A stretch of DNA of 64,000 nt from Bacteroidota bacterium (GTDB taxonomy: Bacteria; Bacteroidota; Ignavibacteria; Ignavibacteriales; Melioribacteraceae): positions 434,001 through 498,000 of the forward strand of contig JAEWUC010000008.1 in NCBI GenBank assembly GCA_023397505.1. The letters are read 5' to 3'. Numbering within the stretch: the first letter of the stretch is position 1; every line of letters begins with the position of its first letter. Of the stretch, positions 41,131 to 50,815 are shown piece after piece. The notes beneath the pieces were generated by a model. It ran no database searches, had not been told where the DNA came from, and saw only the letters and a list, made by a program, of their open reading frames with translations. The translations under genes and the position numbers were made by a program.

Positions 41131-44100
41131 TTATCTCTTTTCATAATCAGGTTGTTTCGGAATTATGTTTGGATTTTTTTCCAATTCTTTCATAACCTCG
41201 TTTATTGCTCTTTCAAGCTGAGGATCAATTCCATTTGCCAGTTGTGAAGGATCATCAATTACTTCTATATCTGGTTCAACGCCATGGCCTTCTTTAAACC
41301 AATTACCGTCCGGGTCATACATTCTGAAAGTAGGAACAGTAACATTGCCGCCGTCGATTAAGCTTGGAGCGCCGCTAATTCCTATTAATCCGCCCCAGGT
41401 TCTTGTGCCGATTAATTTTCCTAAACCTGCTTTGCGGAAATAATCGGGGAAAGCGTCACCGCCGGATCCGCTCCATCCGTTGATTAACATTACTTTAGGA
41501 CCGAAGTTTGCAACCGGGGGCCATTGCCAATTTACCCCGTCCCGTACAGCCCAAAATGCTAAAGGTTCTCTATTGAGAAGTTCAATAAATCTGTCCGGTA
41601 TTTGACCGCCGTTATTAAAACGCTCATCAATTATCAAACCCTGCTTGTCGAATTGTGCAACAAATTGTCTGACCAACTCCGTTTGTCCGTCTGTGCCAGT
41701 GCTTGGGACATAAATATAACCTATCTTTCCGTTTGTAGCTTCATCTACACGTTTACGATTTGATTCGATCCATTCAAGATTACGAAGACGTGTTTCATCA
41801 TTTATCGTTTTTACAATAATTTTCCGAGCACTTTCTAAAGACGGGTTATCATTAACAGTAAGTTCAATTGTTTTATCAGCCAATCCGGCAAATGCTTCCC
41901 AAGGAGCTTTTGATATACTCAATGGTTCGCCGTTAACAGCAAGAATGTAATCACCGGTTTTTACTTTTAATCCTGGAGATAAAAGAGGTGAACGAACTTC
42001 ATTATCCCAAGGTGCACCGTTAACAATTCTTTTAATTCTGTATGCACCGTTTGCAATTTCCCAGTCGATGCCGAGGTAGCCGGTATTTTTGTTTTCTGCT
42101 TCTTCGGTATCACCTCCGCCTCTGTAAGTGTGCGATGCATTTAGTTCCGAAATCAATTCACCGATAACAAAATTAACATCCCAACGTGTTACGCAATTGT
42201 CTATTAATTTCCCGTAATGCTCGCGCATCTTTTTCCAATCGACGCCATGCATATTGGGATCGTAAAAGAAGTCTCTTTCCAGCCGCCAAACATCTGTAAA
42301 GATTTGTTTCCATTCGGCTTTTGGGTCAACGGTCATTTCTAGTTGATCTGTCGGCATTTTCTTATCGAGCTTTTGATTTTCTGCAATATCAACAACAGAA
42401 TAGCTATTCGATTTTCCGATTAAGATTTTTTTGCCGTCCGCGCTAACTTCAAACATATCGGCGTCATCAACAATTTTTTTTTCTTCGCGTTTTTCAAGAT
42501 CATAAAAATGAACAGGTCTTTGTTTTCCATCCGATCCTGAATTTGGCGGTTTGTGATAAACTAACTTTCCCGAAACTGCATGAATCTTTCCGATATTACC
42601 TGCGGCAACCGGAAGCAATTCCAATCTGCTCTCAAAATTGTCGATCGTAATTTTCACATCTTTTACTTTCTCTTTATCCTTTTCATCTTTTTTGTCTTCT
42701 GAATCATCTTTCTTCGCATCTTTGTCGTCCTTCTTCTCATCGTCTTTCTTAACTGCAGTTGTATCGTTCTTCGGCGCAAGAGGAGAAACTACATCTGTGT
42801 TTAATGTAATAACTGCAATGTTTGTACTGTTTGGGTAAATCCAAGTATTGTCAACATCAGAATAAACAGGCGTAAATGTTCTGTTCGTTGAGAAGTATAA
42901 ATATTTTCCCTCGGGATCAAAGGATGGGCCGAAATCATTATAGAAGCCCGACGTAACTTGATAGGATTTTTCTTCTTTTATGTCGTATAAAAATATGGCG
43001 CTGCTTCGGTTATTAAGATCTCTTGCATAAGCTAGCCACTTATTATCCGGGGACCAACTAACGCTGAAGTTTCTCAATCCGCCTTCGTACAAGCCGCCGC
43101 ATTTATCAACTTTATATGTTTTGTCTTTTTCAACATCATAAATAAATACTTGCATTGCTTTATCAACAAACGCGAGCATTTTACTGTTTGGCGACCAATA
43201 TAAACGATATCGATAGCCAGGGCCATAAGAAGTTAATTTTTTTTCGGAATTTTGTTTTTCAAGATCGATCATTGTTAATTCGTATTCGCCGGACTTATCA
43301 CTCCAATAGGCTGCATATTTTCCATTTGGCGACCATGCGGGATATCTTTCTGCCGAGCCTGGAGATTTTGTAAGATTAATTATTGCACCGTTTTCTGCAG
43401 GAATAGAAAAGACTTCTCCACGAGCTTCTACTAGTGCACGTTTTCCATCGGGAGATATTGAACCGCTTTGAATTAATTTGGAAACGTTTTCAACTTTCGG
43501 CATCATTGTAATTTCATCGGTAACAACAGAAACTTTTACTTCGCGGTATTTTTCATCTTTCAAACCAAGAAGATAGAGTTTACCGCCGGTTTCAAATACT
43601 ATTTCCGAAGGTCCGAGTGAAGGAAAGCGAATATCATAATCAGAAAATTTTGTTAGTTGCTTTTTTTCTTTTGTGGTTAGGTCATAACTCCATATGTTAG
43701 CGCGGTTTTCTGTTCCCTGGTCTGACAAGAAATAAATCTTATTTCCGAACCACATCGGGAATTCATCGTTTGTGCTGCTGTTCGTAATTTGTTCAGCGGA
43801 TTTTTTTTCTAAATCGAAAATCCAAATATCGGCGTTCATCCCGCCGCGGTATCTTTTCCAAGTTCTGAATGCCGTTGTTATTGGTGTGTACGCAATTTTT
43901 TTCCCATCGGGGGAAACTGATGCCATTTCACCGTACGGTATTATTAATTTCTCCGGCAAACCGCCGGTGGATAATACTTTGTAAAACTGGCTGAATCTTT
44001 GTTTGCCGCTTTCCATTGAGGAAGCGTACAAAATTTGTTTTCCGTTCGGGTACCAGCCGATTAATCTATCGGCCATTCCATGGTTTGTAACTCTCACCGG

Positions 44101-44400
44101 CATTCCACCTTTTGACGGCATAACATAAATATCAGAATTGCCGTCGTAGTTGGCATTGAACGCAATCTGAGATCCATCGGGGGAAAATTTAGGAAATAAT
44201 TCCTGCCCTTTAGGCGAGCTTAATTTTACAGCATTGCCGCCATCTTTTGCTACAATCCATAAATCACCGCCATAAGCAAAAACTATTTGCGTTGCCGATA
44301 CATCCGGGTTCTGCAGCATTTTTGCGTCGATTTGTGCGGTTAAGTTTGATGTTATACAAAAGAGTAAAATTAGGTAGACAAGTGAAAATACCTTTTTCAT
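41131..44400 (-). CDS. tricorn-type S41 protease with beta-propeller and PDZ domain
   Basis: This ~1089-aa exported protease begins with a signal peptide (VFSLVYLILLFCITSNLTAQ). Two propeller-type repeat regions follow, with many SPDGKxIAF/WSPNxKxLAF motifs. A Lys/Asp-rich linker (about residues 555-590) connects these to a C-terminal part containing a tricorn core, a PDZ domain (VKTGDYILAVNGEPLS) and an S41 catalytic domain with NGWSGSGGDAF carrying the nucleophilic Ser. Tricorn homologues degrade peptides in the periplasm. The start at 44400 follows GAGAGG; a TTG at 44412 is less likely. Confidence 0.9.
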   Translation of the reverse strand: MKKVFSLVYLILLFCITSNLTAQIDAKMLQNPDVSATQIVFAYGGDLWIVAKDGGNAVKLSSPKGQELFPKFSPDGSQIAFNANYDGNSDIYVMPSKGGMPVRVTNHGMADRLIGWYPNGKQILYASSMESGKQRFSQFYKVLSTGGLPEKLIIPYGEMASVSPDGKKIAYTPITTAFRTWKRYRGGMNADIWIFDLEKKSAEQITNSSTNDEFPMWFGNKIYFLSDQGTENRANIWSYDLTTKEKKQLTKFSDYDIRFPSLGPSEIVFETGGKLYLLGLKDEKYREVKVSVVTDEITMMPKVENVSKLIQSGSISPDGKRALVEARGEVFSIPAENGAIINLTKSPGSAERYPAWSPNGKYAAYWSDKSGEYELTMIDLEKQNSEKKLTSYGPGYRYRLYWSPNSKMLAFVDKAMQVFIYDVEKDKTYKVDKCGGLYEGGLRNFSVSWSPDNKWLAYARDLNNRSSAIFLYDIKEEKSYQVTSGFYNDFGPSFDPEGKYLYFSTNRTFTPVYSDVDNTWIYPNSTNIAVITLNTDVVSPLAPKNDTTAVKKDDEKKDDKDAKKDDSEDKKDEKDKEKVKDVKITIDNFESRLELLPVAAGNIGKIHAVSGKLVYHKPPNSGSDGKQRPVHFYDLEKREEKKIVDDADMFEVSADGKKILIGKSNSYSVVDIAENQKLDKKMPTDQLEMTVDPKAEWKQIFTDVWRLERDFFYDPNMHGVDWKKMREHYGKLIDNCVTRWDVNFVIGELISELNASHTYRGGGDTEEAENKNTGYLGIDWEIANGAYRIKRIVNGAPWDNEVRSPLLSPGLKVKTGDYILAVNGEPLSISKAPWEAFAGLADKTIELTVNDNPSLESARKIIVKTINDETRLRNLEWIESNRKRVDEATNGKIGYIYVPSTGTDGQTELVRQFVAQFDKQGLIIDERFNNGGQIPDRFIELLNREPLAFWAVRDGVNWQWPPVANFGPKVMLINGWSGSGGDAFPDYFRKAGLGKLIGTRTWGGLIGISGAPSLIDGGNVTVPTFRMYDPDGNWFKEGHGVEPDIEVIDDPSQLANGIDPQLERAINEVMKELEKNPNIIPKQPDYEKR

Positions 44401-44510
44401 AAAACCTCTCAATTAGTGAAAAGAATTGACACTCCTTAGACGAACTAAAATGTATTTTGGATGTGTATAAATAAAAATATTTTTGGCTTTAATCTGTAAT
44501 AAATATTCTT

Positions 44511-44583
44511 AATAAAAGCGGAGACAACGACGTCCAGCTAAGTCCGCCGTTTTGGTTCGTTAAACCCGGTCTCCAATTTTATT
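44511..44583. other. symmetrical stem with three-way-junction shape between divergent genes
   Basis: AATAAAA (44511-44517) pairs with TTTTATT (44577-44583), and GGAGAC (44520-44525) with GTCTCC (44569-44574). Inside, AACG/CGTT (44526-44529 with 44548-44551) and GGTT/AACC (44554-44557 with 44563-44566) can form two arms. It is not a tRNA: there is no anticodon arm of proper shape. It may be a leader RNA of ppc (starts at 44672) or a protein-binding site. Confidence 0.4.
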
Positions 44584-44671
44584 AAAGACAATATTTAACT
44601 ACTGAGTTGAATTTACGCTTTATTTTTTTAGATTGTCATACACCGCTTTAATAAAATTACGAAAGGAAATT

Positions 44672-47428
44672 ATGCGAAAGAAAACCGGCATGAGCGAATT
44701 AATTGTTGATAAGGATTTACGCAACAAGATTCGTGAACTTGGCTTCATATTAGGCAAGGTTATTATAGAACAAGAAGGAGAAAATGTTTTTAATATTGTT
44801 GAAGAATTAAGAAAGCATACAAAAAGTTTGCGGTCGGAAGGGTTAATATCATCTAAAAACAAAATAAAGAAGATTGTTGATAAGCTTGATGAGAAAACTG
44901 CGCAGAAAATAGTTAAAGCATTTTATATCTACTTTCTTCTTGTTAACGCAGCCGACGAAGTACACCAACTCAAATTTCGTATAGCAGCAGGCCAATCCGA
45001 TGGTTCGATAGATTCGCTGATAAATTACTTGGCTGAGTTTAATATCCCGAATAGAAAACTTCAAAAAATATTTGATGAAATAAATATTGTACCTGTTTTT
45101 ACTGCCCATCCTACCGAGGCAACACGACAGACGATTCTTCGCCGCCTACTTGAAATAAATCGGCTTCTGCTGGATAAAGAATCAATAAAGCAAGATAAAT
45201 ACCAAGAAAGAAAACTGGATCAAGAAATATTTGCGGCAATAACTTTGCTTTGGCAGACAGATGAAATCCGTTCGCGAAAAATTACAATCAACGATGAAGT
45301 GCAAAGAGGAATGTTTTTCTTCAAAGAGATACTATATAGTGTAATTCCGGAATTCTATTCATTCTTTAATTATAAGATTAGTAACGAACTCAATTACAAT
45401 AAACTAATTCCTTCTCTTATTAAATTCGGTAGCTGGATGGGTGGTGATAGAGACGGCCATCCATTCGTTACCACCGATGTAACAAAAGAAACTTTATTGA
45501 ATCATAAGAAAAACATTATAGAACTATACCAAAGAGACCTGAACAATTTATATAAAAAATTAAGTTCTTCTATTAGAATGATAAATGTTGCCCCGGGAGT
45601 ACTTTTATTAATAAAGAGAAATAAAAAGCTGTTTGCTAAGAACAGCAACTCAGTGATGAATAGAAATCCAAATGAAATTTACAGAACTGCATTGCAAACA
45701 ATTTCTGTAAAACTCGATAAGGTTTTGAAAAACGAAAAGTATTGCTACAAAAACGAAAATGAATTTAAAAATGATTTGATGAAGATTTATGATAGTCTTA
45801 TTAAAAATAAAGCAAAAGAAATTGCAGATGCTTATGTGCTGCCGTTGATTTATAAAGTTGAAACTTTCGGTTTCCATTTAGCATCATTAGATATAAGACA
45901 AAACGCCGAATTACTAAGAAACGGGATGAACGAAATCTGCAGGGTAAACGGTATCTACAAAAATTATATGGGATTGGATGAGAATTCCAAACTCGAATTA
46001 CTAATTAGGGAAATAAAAAATCAACGCCCGCTTTTAGGAAATTTATCCAGATTAAGTTTAGTAACAAAACAAGTGGTAGAAGAAATAGGATTGATAAAAT
46101 GGGCAAATGAAAATATTTCAACAATGAGTACACGCGATTACATAATAAGTAATTGCAGTTGTGCAAGTGATGTTTTGACTGTTTTGCTTTTGGCCAAAGA
46201 AACCGGGGTTGTTAAAATTAACCGTAATGGGATTTCCGAATCATTAATAAACATACTTCCTCTTTTTGAAACGATTGATGATTTGCATAATTCTTCATCA
46301 ATTATGGAAAAACTTTTTGATCATAAAATATATCTCGATCAAATAAAGAAAAGAAACAACACGCAAACTATAATGCTTGGTTATTCCGACAGCAATAAAG
46401 ATGGTGGAATATTTTCTTCCAATTACGAATTATATAAAGCACAAATTAGACTAAAAGAACTTTGCACAAAAAGGAATATTGATTTAATACTTTTTCACGG
46501 ACGCGGCGGATCAATATCGCGCGGCGGCGGACCCGTATTCCAATCATTATTATCGCAGCCGAAAGGAACTATCGGCGGTAAAATAAAAATTACAGAACAG
46601 GGTGAAATGATTTCTTCAAAATACCTAATGCCTGAAATAGCAAAACGAAGTTTAGAGTATGTTGCTTCGGCTGTAATACGTGCACGGGTTCGAGCGTTGT
46701 ACGGTAAAGATTCGGAATTGATTTCGGACCACTCAAAACTTTTTGATAAGATTTCCGAGTATTCATTTAAATATTATAGGAATCTAGTTGAACAAAATGG
46801 TTTCTATAAATACTTCAGAACCGCAACGCCGATAGATATTATCGAGAATATTGAAATTGGATCGAGACCTTCATCGCGCAAGAAAATCCCAGGTATAAAG
46901 AGTTTGCGTGCAATACCGTGGGTATTTTCATGGACTCAAAACCGGCAAACAATTTCCGGATGGTATGGTTTCGGTTACGCCGTTAAAAGATGCGTCGATG
47001 AAAAACTTACTTCGTGGAAAGAACTTCAATTAATTTTCGGAGAATGGCTGTTTTTTAATTCACTAGTGCAAAATATTGAAATGGTTTTGTTTAAAACAGA
47101 TATGTTGATTGGTGAGGAATACTCTTCGCTTGCCGATAACAACAAAGAAATGAAAAAAATATTTGAATTGATTCGGAGCGAGTATTTGAATAGTGTTGAA
47201 GCTGTTCTTAAAATAAGCAACGAAAAACATTTGCTCGAATCTAATAAACAGCTTCAACAATCATTGTATTTAAGAAATCCTTATATAGATCCGATTAGCT
47301 TTATACAAATAAAATTTTTAAAACTGTTCCGCGAGAAAAAACTTAGCCACAGAAAAAAGGAAAAGGTATTTTCGCTTTTGCGTTCAAGCGTTAACGGAAT
47401 TGCAAGTGGTTTAAGAAATACCGGTTAA
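44672..47428 (+). CDS. ppc: phosphoenolpyruvate carboxylase
   Basis: This ~918-aa enzyme forms oxaloacetate from PEP and bicarbonate, feeding the TCA cycle. Family motifs are all present: VFTAHPTEATRQTILRR with the catalytic His, GSWMGGDRDGHPFVT, GYSDSNKDGG, FHGRGGSISRGGGP, RAIPWVFSWTQNR and the C-terminal VNGIASGLRNTG end. Length is normal for the bacterial type. AAAGGA precedes ATG 44672. Its last 18 bases overlap the 3' end of the convergent histidine kinase gene. Confidence 0.97.
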   Translation: MRKKTGMSELIVDKDLRNKIRELGFILGKVIIEQEGENVFNIVEELRKHTKSLRSEGLISSKNKIKKIVDKLDEKTAQKIVKAFYIYFLLVNAADEVHQLKFRIAAGQSDGSIDSLINYLAEFNIPNRKLQKIFDEINIVPVFTAHPTEATRQTILRRLLEINRLLLDKESIKQDKYQERKLDQEIFAAITLLWQTDEIRSRKITINDEVQRGMFFFKEILYSVIPEFYSFFNYKISNELNYNKLIPSLIKFGSWMGGDRDGHPFVTTDVTKETLLNHKKNIIELYQRDLNNLYKKLSSSIRMINVAPGVLLLIKRNKKLFAKNSNSVMNRNPNEIYRTALQTISVKLDKVLKNEKYCYKNENEFKNDLMKIYDSLIKNKAKEIADAYVLPLIYKVETFGFHLASLDIRQNAELLRNGMNEICRVNGIYKNYMGLDENSKLELLIREIKNQRPLLGNLSRLSLVTKQVVEEIGLIKWANENISTMSTRDYIISNCSCASDVLTVLLLAKETGVVKINRNGISESLINILPLFETIDDLHNSSSIMEKLFDHKIYLDQIKKRNNTQTIMLGYSDSNKDGGIFSSNYELYKAQIRLKELCTKRNIDLILFHGRGGSISRGGGPVFQSLLSQPKGTIGGKIKITEQGEMISSKYLMPEIAKRSLEYVASAVIRARVRALYGKDSELISDHSKLFDKISEYSFKYYRNLVEQNGFYKYFRTATPIDIIENIEIGSRPSSRKKIPGIKSLRAIPWVFSWTQNRQTISGWYGFGYAVKRCVDEKLTSWKELQLIFGEWLFFNSLVQNIEMVLFKTDMLIGEEYSSLADNNKEMKKIFELIRSEYLNSVEAVLKISNEKHLLESNKQLQQSLYLRNPYIDPISFIQIKFLKLFREKKLSHRKKEKVFSLLRSSVNGIASGLRNTG

Positions 47429-49807
47429 CTTCTGTTTTGGTAATGTAAAATTAAAGACACTGCCTTTGCCGGGAGAACTTTCAACTGAAATTTTACCGCC
47501 GTTCTTTTCGACGAATTCCTTGCAAAGTACAAGGCCCAACCCTGTTCCTATTTCCATTTCGGTGCCGTTTGTCGTGTAGGAAACATCCAATCGGAATAAT
47601 TTATCGCGTTCTTCATCCGTCATTCCTATGCCGCTATCCACAACCATAACGCTAATGAATTCTTCACTTTCCGAGGACAATATCTTAATAATGCCGTTGC
47701 GATTTGTGAACTTAATAGCATTCGATAATAAATTTCTAATTATTGTATTCAACATGTCCTGGTCGGCAAAAACAATTTTAGTATTATCCGGTGTGTAATC
47801 TATTGTAATTTCTTTTTTACCAGCAGAAGGATTAATCAATTCAATGTTTTGCATCAAAATTGTATCAAGTTGAATAGATTGGGGTTGAAATACAATTCTA
47901 CCGGTTTGCGAGCGTGACCACTGCAATAAATTTTGCAGTAAACTATGCGATACATCTGCAGATTTTTTCATCTCTTCAATGTAAAAAAGTTTTTCTTCGT
48001 CCGTTAAATCCTTAAAGTCGGATATAAGTAATTCCGAAAAGCCAAGAATTGTTATAAACGGATTCTTTAGATCGTGAGCTATTATTGAAAAGAATTTGTC
48101 TTTAGTAATATTTAGTTGATGAAGTTCTTCTGCGTATTTTTTTATTGCGTCGGAGCTTCTTTTTCTTTCGATAACCTGCGCTACCTGGGATGAAACGAAC
48201 GATAATAATTGCAAGTCTTCTTTTCTAAAAACGTTTTTATTTATGTAATCTCGAACAACAATTGCACCGATAGCTGAACCACTAATCATTAATGGGACAC
48301 CAAGCCAAATGGCAGCGGGATTTTGCGATGAATCGATTTTATTGCTTTCTTTCAACTCGATTATTTTATCTGTGTCTGCCAAGATTGGGTTGCCTGTTTT
48401 TATAACTAAGCCTACTAAACCCTTACCGAGTTTTTGAGGAGGACGAGATTTTTCTCTCTCATCAACGAAATAGGGGAATGATACGGTGTCTGTTTTATCA
48501 TCGTAAAGGGCGATGTAAACATTTTTTGCCGGTATCAATTCTTGAATAATTTCATGAAGTCTAACGTACAACATTTCAATATCCGAAGTAGTATTTGCAG
48601 CTTCAGAAATATGGTAAAGAGCCTCTCGCACTTTCTCAGCTTTTTTTCGTTCAGTTATATCATGTCCAATTCCTACGAGTCCAATTATTTTTCCTTCATC
48701 GCTGCAAAGAGGAATCTTTGAGGTTAACAGCCACTTTTCAATACCGTTGTCATTTGAAAAATATTCTTCACGGTTAAGAATTGGCTTGCCTGTATTAATA
48801 ACAGATTGGTCGTCGGCATAAAATGCAGCAGCCGCTTCGTGAGTAAAAAAATCAAAATCGGTTTTACCAATTGCCTCTTCTTCGGATTTACACCCGAGGT
48901 TTTCGAGATCGCTTTTATTAACAAATGTTTTTCTATACTTCAAATCTTTGACATAAATAGCATCCGGAATGTTGTTTAATACCGTGCGCATAAAAATGCG
49001 TTCGTTTTGGAGAAGTTCTTCCGTCTTATGATGCTGGGTTACATCTCGTGTAATCCCAATAGTTCCAACTATCTCTCCATGAGAGTTATAAAATGGAATT
49101 TTTGAAGTTGAAATCCATGTTATTTTTCCGTCGGGCCATTTTATTTTTTCTTCTTTACCTATTATTGCTTTACCAGTTCTAATTATTTCTTGTTCATCAT
49201 TATATGTTTCAACGGCATGTTCACGGTTGAAAAGATCGAAATCGGTTTTGCCTATTAATTGTTCGGGGCTAGAATAATTATGATTTTTTGCTACAGTTTT
49301 ATTAACAACAATAAATTTTCCTTCCAAATCTTTATAGTAGATACTATCGGTGCTGTTCTCGAGCAAAGCAGTAAATAGATTTTTACTTGAAGTTAAGTCG
49401 TTGATTATTTGTTTCTGTTGAGAATTATTTTGAACTAGTACAAGAATTTGTTTATTCCCGCTTTCATCTTCAATTACAAATCTGGTTACAATCGCAAAAA
49501 AAACGTCTCCGCTTTTAGAAATGTATCTCTTCTCAAGAGAATACTGAGACCTTTTTCCCGTCCGAATTTCATTAAAAAGTTTTTGATCGGCTTTTAAATC
49601 GTGTGGATGGGTTATTTCGGTAAACGACATCTTTGATAATTGTTCTTTACCGTAGCCGATCATTTTTTGAAATGCAGGATTACTACTTAATATGTTGCCA
49701 TCGATATCTTCTAATACAATACCAATATCTGAATTGTGAAAAATAGTTTCATAAAAAATCTTGAAATGCGAATCATTCACTAATGAAGACTTAGTACTAG
49801 AATTCAT
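47411..49807 (-). CDS. PAS-PAS-PAS-GAF hybrid sensor histidine kinase (soluble)
   Basis: This 798-aa protein has three PAS domains: residues ~15-130, ~145-265 (NLFTALLENSTDSIYYKDLEG) and ~275-395 (MRTVLNNIPDAIYVKDL). A GAF domain follows (~405-545), then HisKA (FFSIIAHDLKNPFITILGF, His as phospho site) and HATPase (NLLSNAIKFTN, DSGIGM, GTGLGLVLCKEFVEKNGGK). No membrane helices are present, so it senses an intracellular or redox signal. It has no receiver domain and no adjacent regulator. It overlaps ppc by 18 nt at the stop codons. Confidence 0.92.
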   Translation of the reverse strand: MNSSTKSSLVNDSHFKIFYETIFHNSDIGIVLEDIDGNILSSNPAFQKMIGYGKEQLSKMSFTEITHPHDLKADQKLFNEIRTGKRSQYSLEKRYISKSGDVFFAIVTRFVIEDESGNKQILVLVQNNSQQKQIINDLTSSKNLFTALLENSTDSIYYKDLEGKFIVVNKTVAKNHNYSSPEQLIGKTDFDLFNREHAVETYNDEQEIIRTGKAIIGKEEKIKWPDGKITWISTSKIPFYNSHGEIVGTIGITRDVTQHHKTEELLQNERIFMRTVLNNIPDAIYVKDLKYRKTFVNKSDLENLGCKSEEEAIGKTDFDFFTHEAAAAFYADDQSVINTGKPILNREEYFSNDNGIEKWLLTSKIPLCSDEGKIIGLVGIGHDITERKKAEKVREALYHISEAANTTSDIEMLYVRLHEIIQELIPAKNVYIALYDDKTDTVSFPYFVDEREKSRPPQKLGKGLVGLVIKTGNPILADTDKIIELKESNKIDSSQNPAAIWLGVPLMISGSAIGAIVVRDYINKNVFRKEDLQLLSFVSSQVAQVIERKRSSDAIKKYAEELHQLNITKDKFFSIIAHDLKNPFITILGFSELLISDFKDLTDEEKLFYIEEMKKSADVSHSLLQNLLQWSRSQTGRIVFQPQSIQLDTILMQNIELINPSAGKKEITIDYTPDNTKIVFADQDMLNTIIRNLLSNAIKFTNRNGIIKILSSESEEFISVMVVDSGIGMTDEERDKLFRLDVSYTTNGTEMEIGTGLGLVLCKEFVEKNGGKISVESSPGKGSVFNFTLPKQKLTGIS

Positions 49808-49892
49808 TTTAATAAATCCGCTGTTTAATTATTTAAAATAAAAACACTGTTCTCGTTTGTTATAATCTCTATTGCAATATAACAACATATGT

Positions 49893-49928
49893 AAAAAAAA
49901 ATCAGCTATTTATTGTAGCTGATTTTTT
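49893..49928 (-). terminator. intrinsic terminator of the NifX-like/DUF134 transcript
   Basis: On the minus strand TCAGCTA pairs with TAGCTGA (arms about 49902-49908 and 49916-49922), extended by A-T pairs, and runs into a T tract, 35 nt beyond the NifX-like stop. Confidence 0.8.
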
Positions 49929-49962
49929 GATAGTTAATGTATCTTATAAGAGTATTTGTTAA

Positions 49963-50349
49963 TCAATGTACTCTGCAGGTTCCATCAATGTTTACTTCCA
50001 ATGTCCCCCCTGCAAATTTTAATGCCGCGGTATCGGCATCAATCTCATTTGTGAATATCACTTCGATTCCATTGTTTCTTAAGTCCTCTATAACACGCCA
50101 TCCTGCCGCAGTACATATTAAATTTGAGCACCCTTTTAATCCCTCAACCAAACTTGAATGATCGTTAGAATGTCCGTGTTCACCTGTGCCGTGGTGATGT
50201 TCTCCTTTATGATGATTTGTAAAGCCATTATTAATTTGTTCGCGGTTGATAATATTATTCTTTTCGATATTGTAAATAATAAATCCGTTACATCTTCCGA
50301 TGTGTCCGGTGACGGTTAAAAAATCGTCTGTAGCAATTGCTATTTTCAT
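49963..50349 (-). CDS. NifX/NifB-like dinitrogenase iron-molybdenum cofactor domain protein with His-rich insert
   Basis: This 128-aa protein fits the Di-Nase_FeMo-Co family: MKIAIATDDFLTVTGHIGRCNGFIIY at the start (family consensus IAVAxD...VxxHFGRxxxFxIY), a central helix (LVEGLKGCSNLICTAAGW) and a C-terminal strand pair. A His-rich insert (HHKGEHHHGTGEHGH, residues ~46-62) suggests metal binding. Free-standing members are common in anaerobes and are not nitrogenase-specific. It is 15 nt downstream of the DUF134 gene. Confidence 0.85.
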   Translation of the reverse strand: MKIAIATDDFLTVTGHIGRCNGFIIYNIEKNNIINREQINNGFTNHHKGEHHHGTGEHGHSNDHSSLVEGLKGCSNLICTAAGWRVIEDLRNNGIEVIFTNEIDADTAALKFAGGTLEVNIDGTCRVH

Positions 50350-50363
50350 TTTTTTATACTCCG

Positions 50364-50645
50364 TTAATTATTAGTTTCAATTTTTATGGCTTTGCCGTTG
50401 ATTATTGCGTCGGCAGTTTTAAATCTAGCACTTTCTAAAACTCTGCCAAAAGTGGCTCTGCTAATTTTCATTTTAATGGCACCCTGCTCGTGATTCAATA
50501 ATTCAAAATCGGCAAGACGCAGCGCTTCCAGTTCATCATGCTCAAGATGTATTTCCGATAAATTACTCATGGGAATTCCGCGCGGCTTAAAATAATTTGA
50601 AACTGGATTGCAACAAATTCTCCTGCACTTTTTTGGTCTTGCCAT
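50364..50645 (-). CDS. DUF134 HTH regulator
   Basis: This 93-aa protein has the DUF134 signature: MARPKKCRRIC at the start and EIHLEHDELEALRLADFELLNHEQGAIKMKISRATFGRVLESAR, which contains a sigma70-region-4-like helix-turn-helix. Members are usually paired with NifX-like iron-molybdenum cofactor proteins, as here. A cluster of CTCATAA half-sites lies directly upstream, so autoregulation is probable. Confidence 0.85.
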   Translation of the reverse strand: MARPKKCRRICCNPVSNYFKPRGIPMSNLSEIHLEHDELEALRLADFELLNHEQGAIKMKISRATFGRVLESARFKTADAIINGKAIKIETNN

Positions 50646-50651
50646 AATGTC

Positions 50652-50678
50652 CTCATAATTATGAGTATATGCTCATAA
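50652..50678. promoter_or_regulatory. operator of CTCATAA half-sites upstream of the DUF134 gene
   Basis: CTCATAATTATGAG (50652-50665) is a perfect 14-bp palindrome, and a third half-site CTCATAA follows at 50672-50678, so TTATGAG-N6-CTCATAA forms a second overlapping dyad. It starts 7 bases upstream of the DUF134 start codon. Confidence 0.65.
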
Positions 50679-50774
50679 CAAAATTATGAAATTATTACTT
50701 AAAGAAAAAGTATTTCTTGAATTTATTTCGTTGGTGGATTGGCGGTAAAAATTGAGAGTTTAACAGAAAGGTGA

Positions 50775-50808
50775 TATAAAAAAACCGCGTTGTTAAAAAC
50801 GCGGTTTT
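50775..50808 (-). terminator. intrinsic terminator of the TonB-type receptor gene
   Basis: AAAACCGCGT pairs with ACGCGGTTTT around an 8-nt loop; on the minus strand a T-run follows. It is 8 nt beyond the receptor stop. Confidence 0.85.
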
Positions 50809-50815
50809 CAAAGAA

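Noticed and set aside
44511..44583. Possible tRNA gene
   Set aside because: The outer stem and a TTCGTTA loop look tRNA-like, but there is no proper anticodon or D arm, and the length is too short between acceptor halves.
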